NCBI GenBank assembly: GCA_903924465.1
Contig: CAIYBN010000103.1
Location: 43,168 to 107,167, forward strand
DNA length: 64,000 nt
Source: an uncultured Myxococcales bacterium
GTDB taxonomy: Bacteria; Myxococcota_A; UBA9042
Direction of reading: 5' to 3'
The notes under the pieces are model-generated. The model did no database searches. It saw only the letters and a program-made list of their open reading frames with translations, and was not told the DNA's origin. The translations under genes were made by a program, and so were the position numbers. Positions 27,905 through 36,789 of this stretch are shown piece by piece (position 1 is the first letter of the stretch; each line of letters opens with the position of its first letter).

Positions 27905-30490
27905 ATGAAGAAGTCCTTGGTCTTGGTTGCGCTTTTGGCGCTCGGCGCGATGGCCTGCAGCACGGCGAAAACGGCTGATCAGCCCGGTGAAGACGTCGCG
28001 GCCGATGACACCGCGGGTGATGTGACGACGGGGTCGGACGTGACCGCGACGGACGCCAAGGCGGACACATCGGATACTGTGTCCAAGCCAGACGTGGCAG
28101 ACGAGCCCGACGTGCCGCCAGAGTGCACCAAGAACACCGATTGCAACGACAACGACCCGTGCACGGACAATGTCTGCACCGCGGGCAAGTGTTCCAATCC
28201 GCAGAACGCTGGGCCGTGCGACGACGGCGACCCGTGCACGCAGAACGACTATTGCAAACAAGGTGTTTGCGCCGGCAAGGGCTCGTGCACGGACGTCGTG
28301 GACGATACCGGACCCGACGCGACTGGCGACACGAACGGCGACGCGACCGGCGACACCGGACCCGTGAGCGGCTGTGGCGCGGCCGAATGGACGTCGACGC
28401 TGAACGACGCGTTCATCACCAAGCTCGGCACGTGCGGTCAGGGCTGCGGCACCACGGTGACGGCACAGTGCCTGAGCGATTGCATCGCAACCTCGGCGAG
28501 CCTGTCGTCGACGTGCGCGGACTGTTTTGGCGACCTGGGCATCTGCGTCCAGGGCAAGTGCCTGATGGAATGCATCGGCGGCGTGACCGGCCAGCAGTGC
28601 AAGGACTGCGCGGCGCAGAACTGCGGCAACGCGCTCAGCAGCTGTGTCGGCCACCCGGCGCCCAATTGCGCAGCCGACGCTGACTGCGATGACAAGAGCG
28701 TTTGCACGACGGACACCTGCGTGAACATGTTCTGCACGCACACGACCAAGCCGTGCGACGACAACAACGCGTGCACGACGGATGCCTGCGACAAGGTCAA
28801 GGGCTGCACGTCGGTCGCGCTGCCGACGACCGTCACCTGCGATGACGCCAACGCCTGCACGGAAGGCGACAATTGCGGCACCGGCAACTGCACGGGCACG
28901 GCCAAAGTCTGCAACGACGGCAACCCGTGCACCGACGACAGCTGCAACCTCGCGGGCGCGTGCACGACGACCGACAACGCCGTGGGCTGCGACGACGGCG
29001 TCACCTGCACCACCGCGGACGCGTGCGCGGGCGGCGCATGCGCGGGCACGGCCAGCAACCCGGCGTGCGACGACGGCAACCCGTGCACCACAGACAGCTG
29101 CGACCCGAAGAACGGCTGCATTCACGCGGCCGCCGGCGCGGTCTCCTGCGACGACAATAACTACTGCACCGTCAACGATACTTGCGATGGCACGACGTGC
29201 ATCGGCAGCGCGGGCACGCCCTGCTCCGACAACAATCTCTGCACCACGGACGTGTGCGACGGCACGGTGGGCAACGATGCGAAAATGGCGTGCAGCCATT
29301 CGGATACCGCCGGCAAGTGTGACGACGGCAACGCGTGCACCGCGGACTCGTGCAACCCGACCACCGGCTGCATCAACAGCAAGCTGTCGGACACGACGTG
29401 CAACGATGGCAACGCGAACACCGTGGGCGATACCTGCGTGGCCGGCACGTGCATCGGCAGCGTGCCGGAATGCCTGGACGTCACGCAGTGCGATGACAGC
29501 AAGGCCTGCACCACCGACAGCTGCGACGGCGTGAGCCACACCTGCAAGCACAGCATCAACGCCGCGAGCTGCGTCATCGATGGCGCCTGCTGGAGCGACG
29601 GCCAGACCAAGGTCGGCAACGACTGCCTCGCGTGCACCTCGGCCACCAGCAACACAAGCTGGAGCGTCGCCAACGAGACGTTCACCTGCGGCGTCGCCGG
29701 CACCTGCGCGAGCGGCGTCTGCAAGGAGCCATGGCCGCCCACCGCGCCGCTCGCCAACGGCAAGGTGTGCACGTTGCCCACCTGCGACGCGGCGTCCAAA
29801 CCGGCGTTCTACACCGGCGGCAACTGGACGGTCACGACCAAGACCGTGTCGACCACCTGCAACAGCATCATCCAATTGGTCGAGCCGCGCGCGAACGTGG
29901 GCTACACCAAGACGGGCAAGGCGCATCCGATGAACTTCGTCGGCGGCTGCGACTACGCACCGGGCGGTACGACGACGCAGATCGGCACCATTGTCAGCAA
30001 CGTGGAAGCGAGTTGTGACATCAGCGTCGACGCCAACTTCGGCGTGACCGCGGTCGAAACCAGCATCATCACCTACGGCGCGGGCAAAGGCACTGGCACG
30101 GCCACGGCAACGCTCTATGACTTGCCCGCCGGCGCTGGACAGGCCAACAACTCGTGTGAAATCGTCGTGCAAGTCACCGTCCAGCATGTGCCCGATTGCC
30201 TCGGCGACGGCGACTGTTCCGACAGCATCAGCTGCACCACGGATACCTGTAGCGGTGGCATCTGCCAGCACACGCTCGCGGCGCAGACCTGCCTCATCGA
30301 CGGCCAGTGCATCGCGAACGGCGCTTATCAGAGCAGCACGGGCAATGGCTCATGCCGCCTGTGTGCGGGCAAATTCCCCAGCCAGTACGGCTGGATCATC
30401 CTGAGCAGCGGCGAACCGTGCGACGATGGCAACGCAGGCACCACGGGTGAAACGTGCGGCCTCGCGGGTGTCTGCCTGGCACCGCTGTGA
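27905..30490 (+). CDS. Giant CTDC-repeat Cys-rich lipoprotein
   Basis: The ATG at 27905 follows GGGAG and starts a classic lipoprotein signal with an AMAC lipobox. The 861-residue product has an Asp/Thr/Ala-rich linker (~20-70), then more than ten Cys repeats of the form C.DGNPCT.D.C....GC, for example CDDGNPCTTDSCDPKNGC. These match the Dictyostelium CTDC repeat by eye. A distinct segment (~140-240) has CGQGCGTTVTAQC and similar closely spaced cysteines. A beta-sandwich-like module at ~615-760 (GNWTVTTKTVSTTCNSIIQLVEPRANVG) is followed by more Cys repeats. The role is unknown; such repeats suggest a rigid extracellular matrix or surface protein. It is convergent with a second giant CTDC protein, 7 bases apart. 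Confidence 0.8.
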   Translation: MKKSLVLVALLALGAMACSTAKTADQPGEDVAADDTAGDVTTGSDVTATDAKADTSDTVSKPDVADEPDVPPECTKNTDCNDNDPCTDNVCTAGKCSNPQNAGPCDDGDPCTQNDYCKQGVCAGKGSCTDVVDDTGPDATGDTNGDATGDTGPVSGCGAAEWTSTLNDAFITKLGTCGQGCGTTVTAQCLSDCIATSASLSSTCADCFGDLGICVQGKCLMECIGGVTGQQCKDCAAQNCGNALSSCVGHPAPNCAADADCDDKSVCTTDTCVNMFCTHTTKPCDDNNACTTDACDKVKGCTSVALPTTVTCDDANACTEGDNCGTGNCTGTAKVCNDGNPCTDDSCNLAGACTTTDNAVGCDDGVTCTTADACAGGACAGTASNPACDDGNPCTTDSCDPKNGCIHAAAGAVSCDDNNYCTVNDTCDGTTCIGSAGTPCSDNNLCTTDVCDGTVGNDAKMACSHSDTAGKCDDGNACTADSCNPTTGCINSKLSDTTCNDGNANTVGDTCVAGTCIGSVPECLDVTQCDDSKACTTDSCDGVSHTCKHSINAASCVIDGACWSDGQTKVGNDCLACTSATSNTSWSVANETFTCGVAGTCASGVCKEPWPPTAPLANGKVCTLPTCDAASKPAFYTGGNWTVTTKTVSTTCNSIIQLVEPRANVGYTKTGKAHPMNFVGGCDYAPGGTTTQIGTIVSNVEASCDISVDANFGVTAVETSIITYGAGKGTGTATATLYDLPAGAGQANNSCEIVVQVTVQHVPDCLGDGDCSDSISCTTDTCSGGICQHTLAAQTCLIDGQCIANGAYQSSTGNGSCRLCAGKFPSQYGWIILSSGEPCDDGNAGTTGETCGLAGVCLAPL

Positions 30491-30497
30491 TGAGACG

Positions 30498-33400
30498 CTA
30501 AGGCGCGCCGACGACCACCAGCACGTCATCGACGAACCAGCCCGCGCCGGTCGGCTGAACGGGCAGCGGTCCGGCCGTGTCGGAGAACCGCAGTTGCACC
30601 GTGACGGTGTGGCCAAGCGCTGCCATGCAGTCGACTTGAATCGGCGTCCACACTTTGGCGTCGGTGCCGTTCGTCACGCCGAAAGTCACCAAGTCGGTGT
30701 TGGTCTTGGCGTCCAGCAGCGCGATGGCCCGCGTTTCGCCGTTGAAGAAGCCGACGTCGGCCCAGCTGTACAGGCTCAACGTGCAGGCGTTCGCAGTGAC
30801 CGGCAAGGCAAAGCTCGGCGAGGTGGCAAACGCGACGGCGGGGACGATGCTGCCGTAGGTCGTGCCGTCGTTGAAGTTGAGTGAGCAGCTGGGCGAGTAG
30901 TAGCCCGGCGTGGCTGGCGTGGCGTCGACGGCCCACGTAAGCGCGGTCTTGGCGACGCCCTGCAACGTCCAGCCGTTCTTGCCACCGCAGGCGAAGTTTT
31001 CGCTGTACAGGGTGGTGAATCCGCACGTGTTTGGACCGCTGCAAGTGCCGGTCGTGCACATGTCCGGCGACGTGCATGCGTTGCCGTCGTCGCACGGCGT
31101 CAAGTCGGGCAAGGCTTTGGTGCTGCACGACGGTGCACCGTTCAGGTTGGTGCAAAAGTCGATCGTGCAGCTGTTGTTGTCATTGCACGGGCTCGCGCCG
31201 CCGACACACGTGGTGCCGGTACAAGCGTCGTTGTTCGTGCACGGATTGCCGTCGTCGCACACGGTGCCGCCGGCGACCGCGGCGTGGGAGCATTTGCCCG
31301 TCGTCGCGTCGCATGCGTCAAGCGTGCACGCGTTGGCGTCGTCGCAGTTGGTCGCGCCGCCGGTGCAGACGCCGGCCTGGCACACGTCGGGGCCGGTGCA
31401 GAGATTGCTGTCGTTGCATGGCAACGTATTGGCCGTGAAGGTGCATTGCCCAGTCAGCATCGCGCAAGCGTCGCTGGTGCACGCGTTCTTGTCGTCGCAG
31501 CTGACCACGCTGCTGCTGCCGCAGTTCGTGGTGTAGACCGCGAAGTCGTCGATGAAGCCGCCGACTGTGTCGTTGTTGACGCAATCGACGGTCCAGAACC
31601 GGAAGCGGATCTGTAGCGCCTTGCCGACGTAGGTCGTCAAGTCGAGGGTCTGCAATGTCCAGGCCAGACTGGCCGGCGCGGCGACGTCGAGCAATTCCGT
31701 CCAGGTAGCGCCGCTATCCGTCGTGATTTCAACGCTCAGCTTGTCCCAGGTGGAGACTTCGTAGGCGCCGTTGCTGAAGAAGCGCATGGCCAAATGCGTG
31801 CCAGCGGGTAGGCTGGCGGTGTTGATAACAGGCGACGTCGCGGCGACATCTACCGGGCTGGTGCACTGAAAATCGACGCCGTTGTTGAAGTTGAGCGAAC
31901 AGGACGGCGACAAATAGCCTGGCGACGCCGGCGTGCCGTCGACCGCCCAGCCCAAGCCTGATTCCGCGGACTGGCCCAAGGTCCAACCCTTTGCACCGCC
32001 GCAGTTGAACGGCTCGACATACGGCACGCCGACGGTGACGCAGCTGGCCAACGGGCTGTGCAAACAGCCTTTGATGGGGTCGCAGGAGTCCACGCTGCAC
32101 GGATCGCCGTCGTCGCAGGTCAAGACCGCGTTGATGCAGCCTTTGACGGAATCACACGAATCCGCCGTGCACGCATTCTTGTCGTTGCAGACGGCCGATG
32201 TGCCGCCGGTGCATTTGCCGTTGGCGCACACGTCACTCAGCGTGCAGACATTGTTATCCGTGCAGGGCAAGGTGTTGGCCGTGAACACGCAGCCGCCGGG
32301 CAACTGGCATGCATCCGTGGTGCAGACGTTGCCGTCGTCGCACGTGATGGGCGCCGCGACGCAGGTGTAGGACGTGGCGTCGGACACTTTGCACACGCCC
32401 GTGTCGCACTTGTCCGCGACGCTGGAACAGTCCGGCGCGCTGCCGATGACGCATTTGCCGCCCTTGCACGTGTCCAGGGTGCAGCCGCTGTTGTCGCCGT
32501 TGCATGCGGTGCCGTCGGTCTTGGCCACGCCGCCGGCGCAGGTGTAGCTGGTCACGCCCGTGGACTTGCAGACACCCGTCACGCAAAACGCCGGATCGAC
32601 GGCGCAGTCAATCACCGGACCAGCGACGCAGGCGCCGACAGCGTTGCACTTGTCCCCGGAGGTGCAGCCGTTGGAATCCGCGTTGCAGTTTGTGCCGGCG
32701 GTCGCAGGAACAGCCGTGCAGGTGTTCTGCGTCGCGCCGAGGGACTGGCACGTGCCAATTTGGCAGCCATCGCTCGACGTCGCAGATGAACAGTCGAGCG
32801 TGGGTCCGGCGATGCACGCACCGCCCTTGCAGCTGTCGCCGACCGTGCAGCCGTTGCCATCTGCGTCGCACGACGTGCCGTCCGGTTGGGTCGCGGCGGT
32901 GCAAATCCACGTTTGACTGCCGGTCGACTGGCAGACGCCGTTGCCGCAACCCTTGGTGTCCACTTGGCAATCGACGACCTTGCCAGGCGCGCATTGGCCT
33001 GTTACGCAGGTGTCGCCCACGGTGCAGCCGTTCAAGTCGTCGCACGTCCCGGCGATCGCGGTGTGTTGGCAAGTGCCGCCGCTGCAGCTGTCAGCGGTGC
33101 AGTCGTTGTTGTCGTTGCAGTCCATGGTGGCGCCTTGGCAGAGGCTCACTTGGCAGAAATCGAACAGCGTGCACGGATCGCCGTCATCGCACGGCGCGGC
33201 GAACGGGGCGTGTTGGCAGCCACTCGTGGAATCGCAACTGTCAGCCGTGCAAACATTTTTGTCGTCGCAGCCTTGGAGCGATCCTGTGCACATGCCGGCC
33301 GCGCACGCGTCGCCGAGCGTGCAGGCGTTTTTGTCGTCGCAACTCGCGGTGCCCGGCACCTGTTGGCAGCCAACGCCGGTGGCGCACGTGTCGAGGGTGC

Positions 33401-34535
33401 ACGGATTGCCGTCCTGGCAATCGCTACCCACGCTGTAGCTCCACGACCCAGCCGTGCAGGCGAATGCGGCACCTCCTTGGCATGCCGTGGTCGTGCAGGT
33501 GACGGGCACGCATTTGTGCCAAGCGGCGCAGGCTTGGCCGTTGGTGCAATCGGCAGCGTCCACGCAATCGACGCAGAATCCGCCGTTGAAGTCGCACACG
33601 GCCGTGCAATCCTTGCTGCTGACGCACGCAATGGCCGGCTCGCACGTGCTGCCGTTGCAGCGATTGCCCTTACCGCAGTCGCCGTCGACCACGCAATCCA
33701 CGCACACGCCGTCGGTCTTGTGGCAGACCTGGCCGGCGCTTTTGCACGCCAGATCCGACTTGCACGGGGTCGCGGGCATGCACGCGTTCTGCTGGCACGC
33801 GTACCCGGGGCCGCAGTCGGCGGCCGTGTTGCAGGGCACACAGGCGTTGCGGGTCAGATCGCACACGCCGGCGCCCGCCGCGCAGGGGTGCAACGCGTCA
33901 CACGGTAGGAGCGCGCCGGTGCAGCCGACAATCGCCACGTGTTTGCAGGACACGTCCCAGCAGAAATCGACGGTGCACGGGTCTCCGTCCTCGCAGGTCA
34001 CGCCGCTGCTGCAGGGGCCCCAGGTGTCGGAGAGGCTGCCATCGTTCGTGTCCAAAGCGGCGTCGGCCACGTCGACTGGATTGATGTCCGGTTCCGCCGC
34101 ATCGGCGTTGGTTGCGTCGACGAGCGCCGTGTCGCCCGCAGCCGCATCCATTCCGGCATCTTCCGCGGTCCCGTCGGCGCCGGTGTCGTCACCCACGGGT
34201 GTTGCATCGTCCGGGGCTGCCACGTCGGCCGCATCCACGCCATCGCTGGATGTCAACGCGTCGCTGCCCGCGGCGACATCATCCGCCGTGTCCGGGGTCG
34301 CCGCATCACCGGGCGCGATCGCGTCGGTGCCTTCCACGGCGTCGCCCGCGTCGCTGCCAGACGTCACATCAGCAGCGATCTCCGCGGTCGCGTCCGCTGT
34401 GTCCAGTGCGACTTGCACGTCATCGGTGACGCCGCTCAGCGCGTCGTCGGCAGGCTTGACGACCTGATCGACACCGCAGCTGGCAAGCAGCAGGAACGCG
34501 GAAAACATCAAACAAATCGTATGGATTGACCGCAT
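30498..34535 (-). CDS. Giant CTDC-repeat lipoprotein with two beta-sandwich domains
   Basis: 1345 residues; the ATG at 34535 follows GAGGTG by 5 bases. The lipobox is LLASC. A long Asp/Ala/Thr linker (~25-165) leads into about 20 Cys-rich CTDC-type repeats ([31 protein letters not shown]). Two jelly-roll-like domains of ~150 residues interrupt them. One is at ~870-1035 (FNCGGAKGWTLGQSAESG, then GGFIDDFAVYT) and one at the C-terminus (FACGGKNGWTLQGVAKTALT, then GWFVDDVLVVV). They share the same opening and closing motifs, so one copied the other; they resemble MAM or lectin-like ligand-binding modules. Probably a surface adhesin or matrix component, from the same repeat stock as the convergent neighbour. 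Confidence 0.82.
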   Translation of the reverse strand: MRSIHTICLMFSAFLLLASCGVDQVVKPADDALSGVTDDVQVALDTADATAEIAADVTSGSDAGDAVEGTDAIAPGDAATPDTADDVAAGSDALTSSDGVDAADVAAPDDATPVGDDTGADGTAEDAGMDAAAGDTALVDATNADAAEPDINPVDVADAALDTNDGSLSDTWGPCSSGVTCEDGDPCTVDFCWDVSCKHVAIVGCTGALLPCDALHPCAAGAGVCDLTRNACVPCNTAADCGPGYACQQNACMPATPCKSDLACKSAGQVCHKTDGVCVDCVVDGDCGKGNRCNGSTCEPAIACVSSKDCTAVCDFNGGFCVDCVDAADCTNGQACAAWHKCVPVTCTTTACQGGAAFACTAGSWSYSVGSDCQDGNPCTLDTCATGVGCQQVPGTASCDDKNACTLGDACAAGMCTGSLQGCDDKNVCTADSCDSTSGCQHAPFAAPCDDGDPCTLFDFCQVSLCQGATMDCNDNNDCTADSCSGGTCQHTAIAGTCDDLNGCTVGDTCVTGQCAPGKVVDCQVDTKGCGNGVCQSTGSQTWICTAATQPDGTSCDADGNGCTVGDSCKGGACIAGPTLDCSSATSSDGCQIGTCQSLGATQNTCTAVPATAGTNCNADSNGCTSGDKCNAVGACVAGPVIDCAVDPAFCVTGVCKSTGVTSYTCAGGVAKTDGTACNGDNSGCTLDTCKGGKCVIGSAPDCSSVADKCDTGVCKVSDATSYTCVAAPITCDDGNVCTTDACQLPGGCVFTANTLPCTDNNVCTLSDVCANGKCTGGTSAVCNDKNACTADSCDSVKGCINAVLTCDDGDPCSVDSCDPIKGCLHSPLASCVTVGVPYVEPFNCGGAKGWTLGQSAESGLGWAVDGTPASPGYLSPSCSLNFNNGVDFQCTSPVDVAATSPVINTASLPAGTHLAMRFFSNGAYEVSTWDKLSVEITTDSGATWTELLDVAAPASLAWTLQTLDLTTYVGKALQIRFRFWTVDCVNNDTVGGFIDDFAVYTTNCGSSSVVSCDDKNACTSDACAMLTGQCTFTANTLPCNDSNLCTGPDVCQAGVCTGGATNCDDANACTLDACDATTGKCSHAAVAGGTVCDDGNPCTNNDACTGTTCVGGASPCNDNNSCTIDFCTNLNGAPSCSTKALPDLTPCDDGNACTSPDMCTTGTCSGPNTCGFTTLYSENFACGGKNGWTLQGVAKTALTWAVDATPATPGYYSPSCSLNFNDGTTYGSIVPAVAFATSPSFALPVTANACTLSLYSWADVGFFNGETRAIALLDAKTNTDLVTFGVTNGTDAKVWTPIQVDCMAALGHTVTVQLRFSDTAGPLPVQPTGAGWFVDDVLVVVGAP

Positions 34536-34562
34536 CGTGGCACCTCGTCAGAGGTGCGCATT

Positions 34563-35084
34563 CTAGTCGTCGTGGCGCGGCAATGGCAAGGCAAGACTTT
34601 GAATTTGCGCCTCTCCGCGTTGCACCAGCAGCCGGTGTGGGCCGAGATGCAGCCAGACGCCGCCGTCCTCGGCCATGTCGAAGCCGTCCGCGAGTCCGTG
34701 CCAGGCGCGCCGGCCAAAACGCGCAATGCGCCCGGGCTGCGGCAACGCGACGGTCAATTCGTGTTCCCCGCGCAGCCGCAATTGCACGCATTCGGCCGGC
34801 ATGTGGACGGTCTCACCGGTGTTCAGGTCCAGCGCCACCTGCGCGCCGTCGACCCACAGCCGCTGCACCACAAACGGCGAGCCGGGACTCAGCACGTACG
34901 CCCACTGGTCGCCGACGCGAACGATCGCCTCGCCGGTCGGCAGTACGTCCAGGCCGGACTGGAACAGCGCGTGCAGGCCCGGATGAAGAATCGGATCGCC
35001 CTCGTGCTGCAACTCGCCTTCGGCGTCGAGCGTCAGCCCCGAGGCGCGGCGGATGAGTTCGAGCTGTTGCGAAGTCGGCGGCAT
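34563..35084 (-). CDS. DUF1285-like small cytosolic protein
   Basis: A 173-residue protein from the ATG at 35084, without signal or membrane segment. The order of features follows DUF1285 proteins: an opening strand pair (LTLDAEGELQHEGDPILHP), LHALFQSGLD, a hydrophobic Pro-Phe strand (SPGSPFVVQRLWVDG), a Leu/Asn strand (ALDLNTGETV), and a C-terminal helix plus strand (RAWHGLADGFDMAEDGGVWL). DUF1285 has no established function. The ribosome site is weak, so the start could shift slightly. The frame is open far upstream, but that part lies opposite the zinc-ribbon and SprT genes and is not coding. Confidence 0.6.
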   Translation of the reverse strand: MPPTSQQLELIRRASGLTLDAEGELQHEGDPILHPGLHALFQSGLDVLPTGEAIVRVGDQWAYVLSPGSPFVVQRLWVDGAQVALDLNTGETVHMPAECVQLRLRGEHELTVALPQPGRIARFGRRAWHGLADGFDMAEDGGVWLHLGPHRLLVQRGEAQIQSLALPLPRHDD

Positions 35085-35156
35085 GAACCCGAGCGTAGGC
35101 AGCGCCGGTTGCGTGTGCAAGCGCGGCGTCGTAACTTCGCGACGGAGGTGCAGGTT

Positions 35157-35522
35157 ATGTCGTTCTTGTGGGATATGGCGCAGGATCAGCGGATTGGTGA
35201 AGTGAGCTCCAAGGCGTCCGGCGCGCGCAGTCAGGCGCAGACGGCGCAGGAGCAGACCGAGCAACTGGAGTCGCGGCTGGAGTCGCTGATGCTGGCCAAC
35301 GCGGCGATGTGGTCGCTGCTGCGCGAACGCCTGGGCGTGACCGATGGCGAGTTGATTGAGCGCATGCGGCAAATCGACCTGCTGGACGGCAAGGCCGACG
35401 GCAAGATGAGCGCGCGGGTCCTGGAATGTCCGACCTGCAAGCGCACGATGTCCACGCGTTTTCGCCGCTGCGTCTATTGCGGCACGCCGGTTGCCGGTGG
35501 CTCGCCGTTTCCGGGAGTGTGA
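35157..35522 (+). CDS. Small coiled-coil protein with C-terminal zinc ribbon
   Basis: The ATG at 35157 follows GGAGGTG. The 121-residue product starts MSFLWDMAQDQRIGE. It has a Gln/Glu coiled coil at ~18-50 (QAQTAQEQTEQLESRLESL), a helical LRERLGVTDGELIERM stretch, and a C-terminal zinc ribbon with two CxxC pairs (CPTCKRTM and CVYCGTP) 16 residues apart. No known family came to mind. It abuts the SprT-DUF2786 gene without a gap (stop TGA followed at once by ATG), so the two are probably co-translated and may work together on the same nucleic acid or protein target. Confidence 0.72.
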   Translation: MSFLWDMAQDQRIGEVSSKASGARSQAQTAQEQTEQLESRLESLMLANAAMWSLLRERLGVTDGELIERMRQIDLLDGKADGKMSARVLECPTCKRTMSTRFRRCVYCGTPVAGGSPFPGV

Positions 35523-36578
35523 ATGGCATCCGTAACTCTGGAAGTGCTGCACCGCGCCTGGCTGAAGCGGCTGCGCGATGAATGGCAGACGCTCAACCGC
35601 GACAAGCTGCAGAACCGCCTCAAGTTGCCGATCTTTCTCATCGATCGCGCGAGCAAGCGCTTGGGCTTTTGGGATCCTCGGCAGCGCACGCTCGGCATCA
35701 GCGAACAGCACATTTGGCAGCATCCCTGGCTGGACGTGGTCGAGACGCTCAAGCACGAGATGGCGCACCAGTACGTCAGCGAAGTGGCTGGCATCCATGA
35801 CGAAACGTCGCATGGTCAGGCGTGGAAGGAAGCCTGCCGTCTGCTGGACATTCTGCCGCAAGCGACCGCGACGCCGGGGCACGCGCCGGAGACGGAAACC
35901 GATCGCATGCTGCAGAAGGTCAAGAAGCTGCTGGCGCTGGCGGAAAGTCCCAACGTGAACGAGGCCGAGGCGGCGATGGCCGCGGCGCACGCGCTGATTT
36001 TGCGCTACAATCTGGATGTGGCCAAAGCGGTGCAGTCGGTGGATTACGCGTGGCGGCGCATCGGCCTGACGTCCGCGGCAATTGGCTTGGACTGGAAGCT
36101 CGTGGCGTCGATCCTGTCACGCTGGTTCTTTGTCGAATGCGTCTGGGTCAGCGTCTACGTCGCCCGCAACGACCGGATGGAACGGCAACTGGAGATTCTC
36201 GGCACGGCGACGAACCTGGAACTGGCTCATTATGCCCACGATTTCCTGCATGCGGCGTGCGCGTCGCTCTGGCGGGTGCACGCGCGCGCGGGGCTGCGCG
36301 GCAGCCGGCGGGAGTTCGTCGCGGGCGTGATGATGGGTTTTTCGCAGAAGCTGCAGACGGAGCGCGCGGTGCACGCAGGGCGCGGTCTGGTGTGGCTCGG
36401 CGACCCGGCGCTGGGTGGATATGTGAAGACGCGCTATCGGCATCTGCGGTCGATGACCAGCACTGGGGTGCGGCAGTCGGAGGCCCATCAAGCCGGCGTG
36501 AACGCGGGGCAGAAACTCAGGATTCACCAAGGGATGCACGCGAAGGGGACGGGCGGCGGTTTGCTGGGGCGCGAGTGA
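35523..36578 (+). CDS. SprT-like metalloprotease domain fused to DUF2786
   Basis: 351 residues. The N-terminal part (~15-120) has the SprT/zincin signature HEMAHQY, with a later metal-ligand region HDETSHGQAWKEA, as in SprT/Spartan proteases that act on DNA-protein crosslinks. Residues ~125-170 match the DUF2786 motif (MLQKVKKLLALAESPNVNEA). The remaining helical region (~175-320) is typical of the DUF2786-containing family. The catalytic Glu and both His of HExxH are intact, so it is likely active. It starts directly at the stop codon of the zinc-ribbon gene. Confidence 0.82.
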   Translation: MASVTLEVLHRAWLKRLRDEWQTLNRDKLQNRLKLPIFLIDRASKRLGFWDPRQRTLGISEQHIWQHPWLDVVETLKHEMAHQYVSEVAGIHDETSHGQAWKEACRLLDILPQATATPGHAPETETDRMLQKVKKLLALAESPNVNEAEAAMAAAHALILRYNLDVAKAVQSVDYAWRRIGLTSAAIGLDWKLVASILSRWFFVECVWVSVYVARNDRMERQLEILGTATNLELAHYAHDFLHAACASLWRVHARAGLRGSRREFVAGVMMGFSQKLQTERAVHAGRGLVWLGDPALGGYVKTRYRHLRSMTSTGVRQSEAHQAGVNAGQKLRIHQGMHAKGTGGGLLGRE

Positions 36579-36709
36579 CGCCGCACCATTCGTGCGGATT
36601 CATTGCCAACGGCCGTGGCTGGACCCGGTTCAATACATCGGAAATCGGATGTGATTGCAATGGTTTCGCTTCGAATACTCACACATTTACACACCAATCA
36701 ACATAGATC

Positions 36710-36738
36710 TTGACATATTTGTGAGCATTCGTTAGTTT
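36710..36738 (+). promoter_or_regulatory. Sigma-70-like promoter of the aminotransferase/glycosyltransferase pair
   Basis: TTGACA at 36710-36715 and TAGTTT at 36733-36738 are separated by 17 bases, inside a stretch (about 36640-36745) that is strikingly AT-rich for this window. The start codon of the aminotransferase lies about 50 bases downstream. Confidence 0.5.
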
Positions 36739-36789
36739 CGTCGTCGCTGGCGAGGTTTCCCCCAACCTGGTCGGCGTGCGGAGCGGCAG

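Noticed and set aside
27815..30271. An 818-codon minus-strand open frame
   Set aside because: Antisense to the CTDC-repeat lipoprotein; composition (Ala/Val/Arg/Gly) is that of a reverse-frame shadow.
36600..36690. GGTTCAA-like piece suggesting a tRNA
   Set aside because: No acceptor stem or anticodon arm can be drawn around it; I saw no tRNA or rRNA gene anywhere in the window.
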